A stretch of DNA of 64,000 bases, taken from Ustulina deusta (Eukaryota; Ascomycota; Sordariomycetes; Xylariales; Xylariaceae). Both the position numbers and the translations under genes were made by a program. Each line of letters opens with the position of its first letter. The stretch's first letter is position 1. The stretch is taken from NCBI GenBank assembly GCA_023159155.1, contig JAJNNX010000053.1, positions 186,001 through 250,000 of the forward strand. The letters run 5' to 3'. Below, piece by piece: positions 48,704-63,446 of this stretch. Under the pieces are notes generated by a model. The model searched no databases, was not told where the DNA came from, and saw nothing but the letters and a program-made list of their open reading frames with translations.

Positions 48704-51700
48704 TATAATAGTTAGTATAGTTTTAGCAAGACTTGCAAGCACTCTAGACCTATATAGCAATAAAATAAGAAATCTATATATGGACCAACCTATAACTTTG
48801 CAGCTATATATACAAAGTCTATATTTATTTATTCTATAAACTCTAATTTTTTTTTTTTTTTTTTAGTTTAAAATCTTTATTATAGTATTAATAAACTAAC
48901 TAGAAAAGCTTTATTTAACTAATTGTAATACTACTTTAAGTTTACTAATTATTTATTAATAAATATTTAATAAATATAAATTTTTATTTTGTTATAATTA
49001 GCAAAATATAAATAAAATTTTTTTTTAATTATATATTTAATATAAAAAATTATATATTTTATAATATAAACCTAACTTTAATATAATTTTTAATAAATTT
49101 TTTAATTTTTATATTATTTAAAAGCTAATAAGTTATAAAAAACTTAACTTTAAATATTTTTATTTTATTTTTAGTTTTTAATAATTAAAACAATTTTAGT
49201 TTTTAAATAAAGCTAATTTTTTATTATTAAATGATTTTAAAAAAACTTTTCTATAAAAAAAAAAGTTTTTTTTATACTAAACTTTTTTATAAACGTTTTA
49301 AGCAAACTAATATTTAAAATAAAATTTAAACTAAAACTAGAACTATTTAAAATAAATAATATATTTAAAAATATATTAAAAAATATTATAATAATATAAG
49401 TTTATAATTTTATATTAATTTTAATAAAACTTTTTTAATAAACAAAAAAAATAAAATATTAATTTTTTATTATATTTATTTTAATATTTTTAAAAAATAA
49501 TTATAACTTCATAATAAAAAATATATTTAAAAGTATTAATTTTAAACTTTTTAGTTTTATTACTTTATTTATTTTTTGTTTTATTAGTTTATTTTTGAAT
49601 ATTTTAAACCTTATTTATATTAAAAAAGCTAAAATATAAAAAATTAATTTTAGTAAGTTTATAAAAAATAAAACTTTATTGTAATAACTAAATTTATAAA
49701 CTAATAAAAAAGCTAAATAAAAATATTATTATATTTTAAACTAAAAGTAGTTAATTTTAATATATTATAAATTAATTAAAAAAATATATAAAAAAAATTA
49801 ATAAAAAAATATTTTTTTTAACTAAAAAACTATTTAATAGTATTATTAAAATAATCTACGCTTTATTAATAGTTTATTATAATTTTAATTAAATAATTAT
49901 TATTTATAAAATATTTTAAGCTTATATATAAAACTAATCAAAATATTAATAAGTTTATTTTTATATTTAATAGTTTAGCTTAAAAATATTAATTTATTAA
50001 GTTATAATAAAATATAAATTATAAAACTATTTTTATATAAACTTAAAAAAAATTTATATAAAGTTTTTATAAATTTAAATATTTTTTATAAATTATTTAT
50101 TAATAAAATTATTAAATTAATATATAATATTAAATAAGTTTATGAAAATTATTAATAAATTAAACTTATAAGTTTAACTAAACAAAAATTTAATTTAAAT
50201 AACTAAGTTTTTTAGTAAACTTATTTGCTAATTTTTAATAAATTTAAAAAATTTTAAAATATTTATTTTAAAATAATTAAAATAAGCGCTAATTAAAAAA
50301 AAAAAAAAGCTTATTAAAATAATAAAACTTGCTTTATTTAAAAAAAAAATATATATATATATATTAGTTAATTATTTTAATTAAAAGCTTAAAGTTTTAA
50401 ATATTTAACTAATAAAAAAAGTCTATAATAAAAATAGCTTTAATAGTTTGTTTGATTTAAAAAAATAAATAGAACCAATAAAATATTTTTTATTAGTTTT
50501 TTTATTTATTTTAACTAAAATATATAATTAAAACAAATTAATTATTTTTAAAATATTTATTTAATTATAAATTAATAGTATTAAAATAAAAACTTTAGTT
50601 TTATATAATATTAAAACTTATATTTTTTTAATAATTAGTTATAAGTTTATATAATAAATTAAACAATAATTAAAAATAAAAATAGTTTGTTTAGCTAAAC
50701 TTTAAAGATTTTATAATTATTAAAGCAAAATAGTTAGCAAAATTTATAAATATTTAATATATATAATAAAAATTAATAATTAAGAATTTAAAAACTAAAT
50801 ATTTTAAATTATTAATTTTAGTTATAATATTATTATTAGTATTAAATAATTAATAAAACAAAATATTATAATAAAAACTTAAAAATAATAATTAATTTAA
50901 CTAAATAATTTATTTTTATTAGATTAATTTTTACTAATAATTATAATTAAACTTTTTAACTATAAATAATAAAATATAAACCTAAAAATATAAAAAAATA
51001 TTAATTAATATAATTAAATATTAAAAAAATACTATTAAATATTAAATTAATTTTTTAAAAACAAAATAATTATTTTAAAAATAACCAAAACTAAAAAAAC
51101 TTAAAAAAAACTTAAAACCTCTAAACCTAAAACAAAAAAAATCTATATAATAATTTCTAAAAAAAAAAAAACTAAGCTATTATTAAAAAAATTATATAAA
51201 ATTTTTAAAATTATTTTTATTAAAATAAATACAAATAACTAGCTAAAAAAACTTTAAAAAAGCTTATTATAATTAAGTTTATAATAACTAAAAATAATTA
51301 TACTAAACTATTTAAAAAAAACTTAAAAATAATTAATATTTTATACAAAAAATAGATTTAGATTAATTAAGTAGTATTATAAAAAGATTTTAATAATAAA
51401 CTAATTTTATTTTTTTAAAAAAAACCCCTAAATATATAAAATTAATATAAAGCTTTTTATTTTTTTAATTATTATACCTAAAAAAGTTCTTTTTAAAAAA
51501 AAATTTAAAACTTTATTACTATTATAACTAAAATTTAATATAGTATTAAAACCTAATAATAAAAAATATATTTTAAAACTTTATTAATATTAAATATTTA
51601 TATAATTTATTTTATTTAAAAAAAAATTTATAAATAAGCTACTAGTTATAAACTTTATTAAATAAAATATAAACTTAAATATTATTTTTGTTTTATTTAT

Positions 51701-54062
51701 ATTTAAACTTAAATTAATTAAATATAAGTTTATAATTAATTATTATAATATTATTTATTTTATAAAACTAAATATTATTAAAGCTTTTTATTAATTATTA
51801 TTAATTATAAAATTTCTTTTTTTTTTAAACTTATAAAAAAATATTTTAATAAAATATTTTACTATTTAGTCTAAAAATAAAACCTATTTAATAGTAAGCT
51901 TTTATTAATATATAAATTTAAAAATTTTTAAACAAATTTATAAATATTTATATAAATAATATTTTAATTTATTTTAAAACTAAAAAATAGTACTAAACTT
52001 ATTATAAAAAAATAATTTATTATTTATATTAAGCTAAATATTAAAAAAATATTAAAAAGTTTTGTTTTAATATATTTATTATTAATTATTTAAAAATAGT
52101 TATAAAAACTTAAATGAAAATTAGAATTAACCCTACTAAAATTTAAATAATTTTAAATTAAAATTTTAATAATTTTAAAAATATTAAATTAATTTAGTTG
52201 TTTTTTAAACTTTATAATTATATTTATATATTTATTTATTATACTAATAAAATTACTACTTTTTTAAACTAACTACTAAAAAAAAATAAGCTATTTATAA
52301 TAAGACTAAAACAAAAATAAACTTTTAAATATATAAAACTACTAATATATAAAATGTTTATTGTAGTTTTTTTTAGGCCTAGCTAATTAATATAAATAAA
52401 AATAATATTTTATATAATATAAAAAAAAAAATTATTTAATAATAATAAAAAAATCTATCCTAAAAACTTATAAAATATTTTTTTAAAACAATAATACTAA
52501 TAAGCAAGCTTACTTAATTTAAAACTATAAACTTTTAGTAATAGTATGAACTTTTAAATATTACTGTTTAAAGTTCTTTAAAACTAAGTTTTTTATAATA
52601 ACTAATTATTAAGTTTTATTATATTTTTTAAATAAATAGATTTTATTAATATAATAAATATATTAGGCTAATTTTTTATTAACTTTAACATTAATTTTTA
52701 GTACTAACTAAAATAAAAGATATAATAGCTAATATTTTTGTAAAAATAATAATAAATCTTTTTATAGTTAATGCTAGAAAAAACCAAAAAAAAAAATAAT
52801 ATTAGTTCTTTTTAATAAAATATTAGGTTTATATTAATTATAAACTTTTTATTTAATATTTTTAAAAAACTAACCTAATAAATTTAATTAAACAAAAAAA
52901 CTAGTTATAAAATTTAGAAAATAAAAATAAAAAGCTATATATATCTAAAATTATTTTAAATAGAACTATTTTTTTTTATATAGCTTTAATTTAAAAAGCT
53001 TATATATTTTTAATTACTATATATTAAAGTTAATATAAAACAATTAAAATATTAAAACAAAAATATTACTAGTTTTGTTTAAAATATAATTATAAATAAT
53101 ATATATATAATTATTATAACTATAAAAAAAACAAAATACTACAAAACAAAACCTTTAGCCTTTTTTACTTATTATTTATATTAGCTATAATATAGTAATA
53201 TATAATAATAAATAGTAAAAATATATAATTTAACTAATAGGGTTATAACTATATATAAATATTTATAAATAAATTTAGTTATTTAATTATAATTTTATTT
53301 AGCAAAAGAATAAATATTATAAAGTTACTAGCTATATAATACTATAAAAATTTATAAAATTTTTTTAATATATTAAATATATAAATATTAAATAATATAG
53401 GACTATTTATTTTTAAGTTCATAGTAATAATTAATAGTTTTATAAGCACTAAGTACTACTTTAGTAATATTTACTACTTTTAGACCTAAAAAGCAATAGA
53501 ATTAACTAATTAAAAACTAGATTAATAACTTTATTTTTATATTAATAACTATTAAAACAATTAAAATATTTATTTTTTTATTTTAAACTTTATATATAAT
53601 ACTTTATAATACTTATTAATTAATATATTACTACTAAAAGTAATAATAAAAATTAAAACATCAAACCTTTTAATAATAAATATTAGTAAAATAATTATAA
53701 ATTTTAACACTAAGCAACAAACATTTAAATTAGTTTATTAAACCTAAAATATTTAAAAAATAATATATAATATAGCAACCTTTATATAAAAATAATATAA
53801 ATTTTAAACTAATAAAAAAATATTTAATAGATTTTAAAATAAAAAACAAAATTTAAAAAAAAAAAAAAAGTTTTATAATATAAATATTAACTATTAGATT
53901 AGATTTCTAATTAGTTAAACTTTTTAAAATTTAAAAAAAAATAAAAGTTTAACTATATTTTTAATTTATTTAACTTATATAAAATAAAAAACTTGTTCTA
54001 TACTAACTAATTATAAAAAGCAAGCAATAATTTTTTATTTTAATAAATCTAGTTATTACTTT
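48704..54062 (+). mobile_element. LTR element with 5' LTR, 3' end replaced by the element at 54063
   Basis: The 5' LTR is 48704-48930, then internal sequence follows to 54062. Past 53787 it continues beyond the duplicated unit (AATAAATCTAGTTATTACTT) and is cut by the start of the next LTR. I found no continuation after 60944. Confidence 0.65.
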
Positions 54063-54272
54063 TGTCACAATTAGTCAAATAAAGCTTCTATAGCTAGTTT
54101 ATTAATACTATAAACAAAAACTCTAAGTTAAAAAAAAAAAAAAAATCAGAGTTTATAAAGTGTGTAGATATAAACTTTATATATATAGCTATAGAGTTAT
54201 AAGTTAGTCCGTGTATAGATTTTCTATTTTATTGCTATATAGGTCTAGAGTTTTTATAAATCTTGCTAAAAC
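54063..54272 (-). repeat. 3' LTR, end-truncated
   Basis: Its outer end TGTCAC is the best-preserved terminus of the family. The inner end stops at GCTAAAACT and joins directly to internal TAAAAGTTTAAACATAG. The missing segment matches TATACTAACC...CTACTTTTTT in relatives and probably went by recombination at the shared AAAACT. Confidence 0.65.
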
Positions 54273-56254
54273 TAAAAGTTTAAACATAGTTTTAATTTAA
54301 AATTATTAATAATATTAAGTTTATATAGTTTTTTTATATTATATTGCTGTATTATTATTTTTATAATTGTTTGTAAATTTATTAGTTATTGTTATATATA
54401 TTTATTTTTATAATTTTATAAAAAGTTTAAAAGTTTTTTATAAGTTTTATAGAATTAATTAAGCTTAATTAATATATTTTTAAAATTTTAAGCTATATAT
54501 TAAGTATTATTAAAATTATAGCTTTTTAGGCTATTTAATATTATAGTTTTTTATTTTTTTTATATATTTTTAATTGTTTAATTTGTTTAATTTTAAATTT
54601 TGCTTTGCTATTAATATTTTTTGCTAAAAGCAATAATTAGATTTATTAAAATAAAAAATTATTGCTTATTTTTTATATTTAGTTAGTATAAAATAAGTTT
54701 TTTATTTTGTAAAAGTTGGGTAAATCAAAAATATAGCTAAATTTTTATTTTTTTAAAATTTTAAAAAGTTTAACTAATTAAAAATCTAATTTAATAATTA
54801 GTACTTATATTATAAAGCTTTTTTTTTAAAAAAAACTTTATCTTTTATTTTAAATTTATTAAATGTTTTTTTTTATTAATTTATAGCTTATATTGTTTTT
54901 ATATAAAAATTGCTATATTATATATTATTTTTTAAATATTCTAAGTTTAGCAAACTAGTTTGAGCGTTTATTGCTTAGTATTAAAATTTATAATAGTTTT
55001 GCTAATATTTAGTATTAGAAAGTTTTATGCTTTAATTCCTATTGCTACTTTTAGTAATAATATATTAATTAATAAATATTATAAAAAATTATATATAAAA
55101 TTTAAAGCAAAAAAATAAATATTTTAATTGTTTTAATATTTATTAATATAAAAATAAAATTATTAGTCTAGTTCTTAATTAGTTAATTTTATTGCTTTTT
55201 AGGTCTAAAAGTAATAAATATTACTAAAGCAATGCTTAATATTTATAAAACTATTAATTATTACTATAAACTTAAAAATAAATAATTCTATATTATTTAA
55301 TATTTATATATTTAGTATGCTAAAAAATCTATATAGATTTTTATAGTATTATATAGCTAGTAATTTTATAGTATTAATTTTTTTACTAAGTAAAGTTATA
55401 ATTAAACAGCTAAATTTATTTATAAATATTTATATATAGTTATAACTTTATTAGTTAGGTAGTATATTTTTATTATTTATTACTATATATTGCTATATAT
55501 AGCTAGTATAAATAATAATAAAAAAGGCCAGAAATTTTGTTTTATAATATTTTTTTTTTTTATAGTTGTAATAATTATATATATATTATTTATAATTATA
55601 TTTTAAATAAAACTAATAATATTTTTATTTTAATATTTTAATTGTTTTATATTAATTTTGGTATATAATAATTAGAAATATATAAGTTTTTTAAATTAAA
55701 ACTATATAATAAAAAATAGTCCTATTTAAAGTAACCTTAAGTATATATAATTTTTTGTTTTTATTTTTAAGATTTTATAGCTAGATTTTTTTTTAATTAA
55801 GTTTATTAAGTTAGCTTTTTAAAAGATATTAAATAAAAAGTTTATAGTTAATATAGGACTTAGTATTTTATTAGGCAGGATTAATATTATTATTTGTTTT
55901 TTTAGTTTTTTTAGTTTTAATTATAAAAAGTTTAGCTATTTTTTTTAATAAAGTATTAGCTATTATATTTTTTTATTTTAGTTAGTATTAAAAAATAATA
56001 TTAAAGTTTAATAAAAAGTTAGCTTTGTATATTTATTATATTAATAAAATTTATTTATTTAAAAAATATAATAAAGCTTAATAATTAATTATTATAAAAA
56101 ATTTAGTTCTAAGGAGCTTTAGGCAATAATATTCTAAAGTTTATATTATTACTAAAATTTATAGTTTTAAATTAAGTAAACTGCTTAGTTAAAATTATTG
56201 TTTTAAAAAAATATTTTATAAATTTTTAAGTTATATTTTTTTATTATTATTAAT

Positions 56255-58258
56255 AACTTTTTTTATTATATTATATAAAATATTTATTTTTATTTATATT
56301 AATTAGCTAGACTTAAAAAAAACTAAAACAAATATTTTATATATTAGTAGTTTTATATATTTAAAAGTTTATTTTTATTTAGTTCTATTATAAATAGTTT
56401 ATTTTTTTTTAATAATTAATTTAAAAAAGTAGTAATTTTATTAATATAATAAATAATATATAAATATAATTATAAAGCTTAAAAAATAACTAGATTAATT
56501 TAATATTTTTAAAATTATTAAAGTTCTAATTTAAAATTGCTTAGATTTTTATAGAATTAATTTTATTTTTATTTTAGCTTTTATAACTATTTTTAAATAA
56601 TTACTAATAAATATATTAAAAACAACTTTTTAAATTTTTTTAATATTTAGTAATATAAAATAATAGATTATTTGTTTATAATAGGTTTAGTACTATTTTT
56701 TAGTTAAAATAAATTAAAATATTGTTTATATACATATTTATAAACTTGTTTAAAAGTTTTTAAATTTATATTAATAAAAGCTTGCTATACTAAATAGGTT
56801 TATTTTTAAATAAATAATAAAATTTGTATTAAAATATTTTTTATAAATTAAAAAAAATAATAATATAATTTTATAATTAATAATAATTAATAAAAAGCTT
56901 TAATAATATTAGTTTATAAAAAATAATATTATAATAATTAAATATAATATTACTAATATTTAAAACTAATATAATTTAAGTTTTTAAATATATATTTTTT
57001 ATTAATAATTAATTATAAACTTATATTTAATTAATTTAAGTTTAAAATAAATAAAATAAAAATAATATTTAAGTTTATATTTTATTTATAAAATTATAAT
57101 AATAGTTATTTATAAACTTTTTTTTAATAAATAAATATATAAATATTTAATATTAATAAAACTTTAAAAATATATTTTTTATTATTAAGTTTAGTACTAT
57201 ATTAAATCTTAGTTATAATAGTATAAAATTTTTAGATTTTTTTTTTAAAAACTTTTTTTATTATATTATATAAAATTTATTTTTTTTATATTAGTTAGCT
57301 AAATTTAAAAAAACTAAATAAATATTTATATATTATAGTTTATATATTTTAAAAGTTTATTTTTTTTTTAGTTCTATTATAAATAATTTTTTTTTTAATA
57401 GTTAGTTTAAAAAAGTAGCAATTTTATTAATATAGTAAATAATATATAAATATAATTATAAAGCTTAAAAAATAACTAGATTAATTTAGTACTTTTAAAA
57501 TTATTAAAATTTTAATTTAAGATTGCTTAAATTTTTATAAAATTAATTTTAATTTTTATTTTAGCTTTTATAACTATTTTTAAATAATTTAATAAATATA
57601 TTAAAATAAAACTTTTTATATTTTTTTAATATTTAGCTTAATAAACAATACATTATTTTTTTATAATAAGTTTAGTATTATTTTTTAGTTTTAAAATAGA
57701 TTAAAATATTATTTATATAAATATTTATAAATTTATTTAAAAGTTTTTAAATTTATATATTAATAAAAGCTTGCTACTAAACAGGTTTTACTTTTAAACT
57801 AAATAATAAACTTTTTATTAAAATATTTTTTTATAAGTTTAAAAAAAAATATATATATATATATAATTTTATAATTAATAATAATTAATAAAAAGTTTTA
57901 ATAATATTTAGTTTTATAAAACAAATAATATTATAATAATTAAATATAATATTATTAATATTTAAAATTAATATAATTTAATTTTTTAAATATATATTTT
58001 TTTATTAGTAATTAATTATAAACTTATATTTAATTAACCTAAATTTAAGTATAAATAAAACAAAAGTAATATTTAAATTTATATTTTATTTAATAAAGTT
58101 TATAACTAATAGCTTATTTATAAACTTTTTTTTAAATAAAATAAATTATATAAATATTTAATATTAATAAAGCTTAAAAATATTTTTTTTATTATTAAGT
58201 TTTAGTATTATATTAAATTTTAGTTATAATAATAGTAAAGTTTTAGATTTTTTTTTTA
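56255..58258. repeat. About 1-kb tandem duplication inside an LTR element
   Basis: The segment starting AACTTTTTTTTATTATATTA at 56255 recurs from about 57250, and relatives carry it once (for example 30770-31740). The two ends of the unit share an AACTTTTTTA-like string in the relative, which could have mediated the event. The first copy shows many small deletions relative to the second. Confidence 0.65.
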
Positions 58259-60716
58259 AAAAAAATCCTTTTAAATATAATAGCTAAAAAAATAAAAAAC
58301 TTTATATTAACTTTATATATTTAAAAAAAAAAAAAATTTTTAAAAATTAGTTTATTATTAAAAATCTTTTATAGTATTACTTAATTATTTTTAATTATTA
58401 TAAACTTAATTATAATAAGTTTTTTTAAAATCTTTTTAGTTAATTATTTTTATTTATTTTAGTAAAAATAATTTTAAAAATCTTATATAATTTTTTTAAT
58501 AATAGCTTAAATTTTTTTTTTTTTAGAAATTATTATATAAACTTTTTTTGTTTTAGGTTTAAAAGTCTTAAGTTTTTTTTATATTTTTTTAGTTTTAGTT
58601 ATTTTTAAAATAATTATTTTATTTTTAAAAAATTATTTTAATATTTAATAATATTTTTTTAATATTTAATTATATTAATTAATATTTTTTTATATTTTTA
58701 AGTTTATATTTTATTATTTATAGCTAAAAAGTTTAATTATAATTATTAATAAAAATTAAACTAAAAAAAATAAATTATTTAGATAAATTAATTATTATTT
58801 TTAAGTTTTTATTAAAATATTTTATTTTATTAACTATTTAATATTAATAATAATATTATAACTAAAATTAATAACTTAAAATATTTAATTTTTAAATTAT
58901 TAATTATTAATTTTTATAATATATATTAAATATTTATAAATTTTGCTAACTATTTTATTTTAATAGTTATAAAACTTTTAAAGTTTAGTTAAATAAACTA
59001 TTTTTATTTTTAATTATTACTTAACTTATTATATAAACTTATAGCTAATTATTAAAAAAATATAAATTTTAATATTATATAAAACTAAAGTTTTTATTTT
59101 AATACTATTAATTTATAATTAAATAAATATTTTAAAAATAATTAATTTGTTTTAGTTATATATTTTAATTAAAATAAATAAAAAAACTAATAAAAAAATT
59201 TTTATTAGTTTTATTTATTTTTTAAATTAAATAAACTATTAAAACTATTTTTATTATAAACTTTTTTTATTAATTAAATACTTAAAATTTTAAGCTTTTA
59301 ATTAAAGTAGTTAACTAATAAATATTTTTTTTATTATAAATAAAACAAATTTTATTATTTTAATAAGCTTTTTTTTTTTTTATAGTTAGTGCTTATTTTA
59401 AAACTTTTAAAATTAATTAAAAAATTAATTATTTAAGTTAGATTTTTATTTAATTAAACTAATAAATTTAGTTTATTAATAATTTTTATAAGTTTGCTTA
59501 ATATTATATATTAATTTAATAATTTTATTAATAAATGATTTATAAAAAATATTTAAATTTATAAAAGTTTTATATAAATCTTTTTTTAAATTTATATAAA
59601 AATAATCCTATAATTTATATTTTTATTATAATTTAATAAATTAATATTTTTAAGCTAAATTATTAAATATAAAAATAAATTTATTAATATTTTTATTAGT
59701 TTTATATATATAAATTTAAAATATTTTATAAATAATAATTATTTAATTAAAATTATAATAAATTATTAATAAAACTTAAATTATTTTAATAATTTTATTA
59801 AATAATTTTTTAATTAAATAAAAATATATTTTTATTAATTTTTTAATATTTTTTTTTAATTAGCTTATAATATACTAAAATTAATTATTTTTAGTTTAGA
59901 ACATAATAATATTTTTATTTAGCTTTTTTATTAGTTTATAAACCTAATTATTAAATAAAGCTTTATTTTTTATAAACTTACTAAAATTAGTTTTTTATAT
60001 TTTAGCTTTTTTAGTATAAGTAAGGTTTAAAGCACTAAAAAATAAACTAATAAAATAAAAAAATTGAAAATTAATACTTTTAAATATATTTTTTATTATT
60101 AAATTATAGTTATTTTTTAAAAGTACTAAAATAAACATATTTAAAAATTAACGTTTTACTTTTTTTATTTAAAAAAATTCTATTAGAACTAATATAAAAT
60201 TATAAGTTTATATAGTTATAATATTTTCTAATATATTTATAAATATATTATTTATTTTAGGTTGTTTTAGTTTTAGTTTAAATTTTAATTTTTTAGGTTT
60301 TAATTTTTTGTTTTTTTTAGATTTCTTTTTAAATATTAATTTATTTAAAACGTTTATAAAAAAGTTTAGTATTTAATTTTTTTTTTTTTATAAAAAAAAA
60401 GATTTTAAAATTATTTAATAGTAAAAAGCTAGCTATACTTAAAAATTAAAATTATTTTAATTATTTAAAAACTAAAAATAAAATAAAAATATTTAAAGTT
60501 AGATTTTTTATAAATTATTAGTTTTTAAATAATATAAAAATTAAAAGTTTTATTAAAATTATATTAAAGTTAGGTTTATATTATAAAATATATAATCTTT
60601 TATATTAAATATATAATTAAAAAAAAAGTTTTATTTATGTTTTACTAATTATAATAAAATAAAATAAATATATTTATTAAATATTTATTAATAAATAATT
60701 AGTAAACTTAAAATAG

Positions 60717-60944
60717 TATTATAATTAATTAAATAAAGCTTTTATAGCTAGTTTATTAATATTATAAATAAAGATTTTAACTTAAAAAAAAAAAAAAAAA
60801 GTTAAAGTTTATAAAATAAATAGATATAGATTTTATATATATAGCTATAAAATTATAGGTTAGTTTATATATAAATTTTTTATTTTATTATTATATAAGT
60901 CTAGAATTTTTATAAGTTTTGCTAAAATTATACTAATTATTATA
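60717..60944 (-). repeat. 5' LTR of the element at 54063-60944
   Basis: It begins TATTATAATTAATTAAATAAAGC and ends CTAATTATTATA on the plus strand, the most mutated LTR in the window; all original CpG and CpA sites at its ends are lost. Confidence 0.65.
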
Positions 60945-61008
60945 ATAAGATTTTATATAAATATAAAAAACTTATAATTTATATAAATATTTTATATATA
61001 TATATATA

Positions 61009-61265
61009 TAATATAATATATAATAGATTATATTTTATTTATATATATTATTTATTTGTTTTTATATATAATATATTATATATAGCTTATTTAATATAAA
61101 GCTTTATTTTAAATAATAATAATTAGAGTTTTAAATATTAATTTATAATTAAAAAATATTTTATTTTTAATATATAAATTATTAAATAAATTATATATAA
61201 TATATTATATATAAAATAAACAAATAATATATATAAAAAAATATAATTAATTATATATTATATTA
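61009..61265. repeat. Long imperfect inverted repeat, arms about 85 bp
   Basis: The left arm (61009-61094) contains TATATATTATTTATTTGTTT and TATATAATATATTATATATA. The reverse complement of the right arm (61182-61265) reads nearly the same, including the TTTGTTTATTT core. The loop is about 87 bases. The similarity is too long and specific to be a chance effect of A+T content; terminal inverted repeats of a short element are one explanation. Confidence 0.65.
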
Positions 61266-63392
61266 TTTATAAAAAAAATATTTATATAAAACTAAATATA
61301 AACTATTATTTAAAATTACTAGTTTAAACTTTTTATATATTTTTATAAATTTAATATTTAATATAAATTATATAAGTTTTATTTTTAAAACTAATATTAA
61401 GCTTTATATAATAAATATTTTTATATATTAATAAAATATTAAAATAAGTTTTTTAAAAATATTTAATAAAAAAATTTATTGTTTTTTTATTAAACTTAAT
61501 ATTTTTTATATAAAAGTTAAATAATAAATTTATAGTTTTTAATACTAATTAATAATTTTATAAATTATAAAAACTATTATATTTATTTAAGTTTAAATTT
61601 AATAAAAATTTATTTATTAAATTTATTATATTATTTTATAAATATTTTAAAAAATAAAATTAAATAAATTATTAAATAAAATAAATATATTTAAATTAAT
61701 TAATAAATATATTTTATTTAATATTTTTTAAAAATATTTATAATATTTATAAATTTTTTTAATATTTTTAATTATTATATATAATATAATTTTAATATTT
61801 AATTAATTTTAAAAATATAAAAATTTATATATAGTTTAATAATTATAATTTATAAAATATAAAATATTAGTTTATTATTTTTAAAAAAAAATAATATAGT
61901 ATAATGTTTATAATAAAATAAAGCATAATAAAGCATTATTTTAATAAAAAAATTAATAAATATTAAAAAAAATTAAATTAAAAAAATATATATAATAAAA
62001 TATTAAAAACTTTAATATATTTATATATAAAATGTTATTTATAAAAATATAAACTATTTAATATAGTCCTATTTTAATTTAAAATATAAATTATTATTTA
62101 AAATTATTAGTTTAAATTTTTTATAAGTTTTTATTAAATTTTAAATATATTTTTATTAATTTTATATTTATTTTATTTATAAAATTATATAAATAAATTA
62201 AATAAAAAAATATTATTAAAAAAATATAAAATAAACTTATATATAAAATAAATTTAAAAATTATAAAAATTATTTAAATATAATTTATTATAATATTATA
62301 AATAAATAATTTATAATATAAACTTATTTTATAAGCTTATTTTATATATATATAATTTTTAATAAAATAATTTTTTTTTTAATTTTATTAATATAAATTA
62401 TATAAACTAATAATTTAATTTTTTATAATTTTATAGCTATTTAAGTTTTAAAAAATTATAAATATTATTTTAATATATTTTATTATAATATTATAAATAA
62501 AATAATTATAAAATTAAAAAAAAAATTTAGATTTATAATTTAATTTTAAATTTAATAATATAATATATTTTATTATAACTATTAAATTAAAAAATTAATA
62601 TAAAATAATTTAAATATTTTTATTAATAAATTATATATAAAATAAATTTATATTATATATTATATAGTTTTAATAAAACTATTTATTTTATTTTTTATTA
62701 ATTTTTTAAAATTAATAGTTATATTAAAATAAAATATATATTTAAATTTACAATTAAATAAAAAATCTAAAAATTATTTTTATAATTTTATAATTAATAT
62801 ATTTTATAAGTTTATTTTATATATAAGTTTATTTTATATTTTTTAATAATATTTTTTATATTTAATTTATTTATATAATTTTATTATTATAAATTATATA
62901 AACTTATAATTTAGATTTTTAAAATATTAATTAATTTAATAATTATTTTTTTTAAAAATATTTATAATTAAAAATTTATAAGTATTATTTTAATATTTTT
63001 TTTTTAATTTTATAAATAAAAAATAAAAAATTAATAAAAATATATTTAAATTTTTTATTTAATTAAATTTTTAAAAATATAAATTATTAAATTATATAAA
63101 TATAAAATTAAAAAACTTATTTTTAAATTTAATTATATAATTTATTTTATTATAATTATTAAATAAAAAAAATTAATATAAAATAATTTAAATAATTTTA
63201 TTTATAAATTATATATAAAAATATTAAAAAAATATTAAAATAATTTTTTTTTAATTTTTTTAATTTTAAAATTATAATAAAATTAATTAATTATATAATT
63301 TATTAAAAAAATTATATATAAAATATATTAATATAATTTTTAAATTTAAATAATATAAATTAATTATATTATAAATTATTAAATAAATTATT

Positions 63393-63446
63393 TATATTAA
63401 TTAATTTTATTATATTAATTAATTTTATTATATTAATTAATTTTAT
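63393..63446 (+). repeat. Three perfect tandem copies of an 18-bp unit
   Basis: TATATTAATTAATTTTAT occurs three times without change or spacer and is followed by a fourth partial copy (TATATTTA). Confidence 0.9.

Larger units (their letters stand above)
44367..53787. repeat. 9.42-kb direct duplication, unit 2
   Basis: It starts at TTGCAAACTAAC directly after unit 1. Relative to unit 1 it shows, for example, one fewer A near 44857, one extra T near 45236, and GTAATAACTA for TTAATAACTA near 49681. Its right end continues into older element sequence that unit 1 lacks. Confidence 0.9.
54063..60944 (-). mobile_element. Minus-strand LTR element, about 6.9 kb, internally duplicated
   Basis: The 3' LTR is 54063-54272 (starts TGTCACAATTAGTCAAA on the plus strand; its inner end lacks about 35 bases). 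The 5' LTR is 60717-60944. Internal order matches 28843-34225, but a segment of about 1 kb is present twice (56255-57249 and 57250-58258), explaining most of the extra length. It is heavily mutated throughout, and no clear target duplication flanks it. Confidence 0.65.

Noticed and set aside
37062..54062. CRISPR-like or satellite array
   Set aside because: The recurring blocks are LTRs and element internals with 1-9 kb spacing, not short regular repeats with unique spacers.
54063..60944. Target-site duplication around this element
   Set aside because: The five bases outside the two ends do not match, and the sequence right of 60944 does not continue the element left of 54063.
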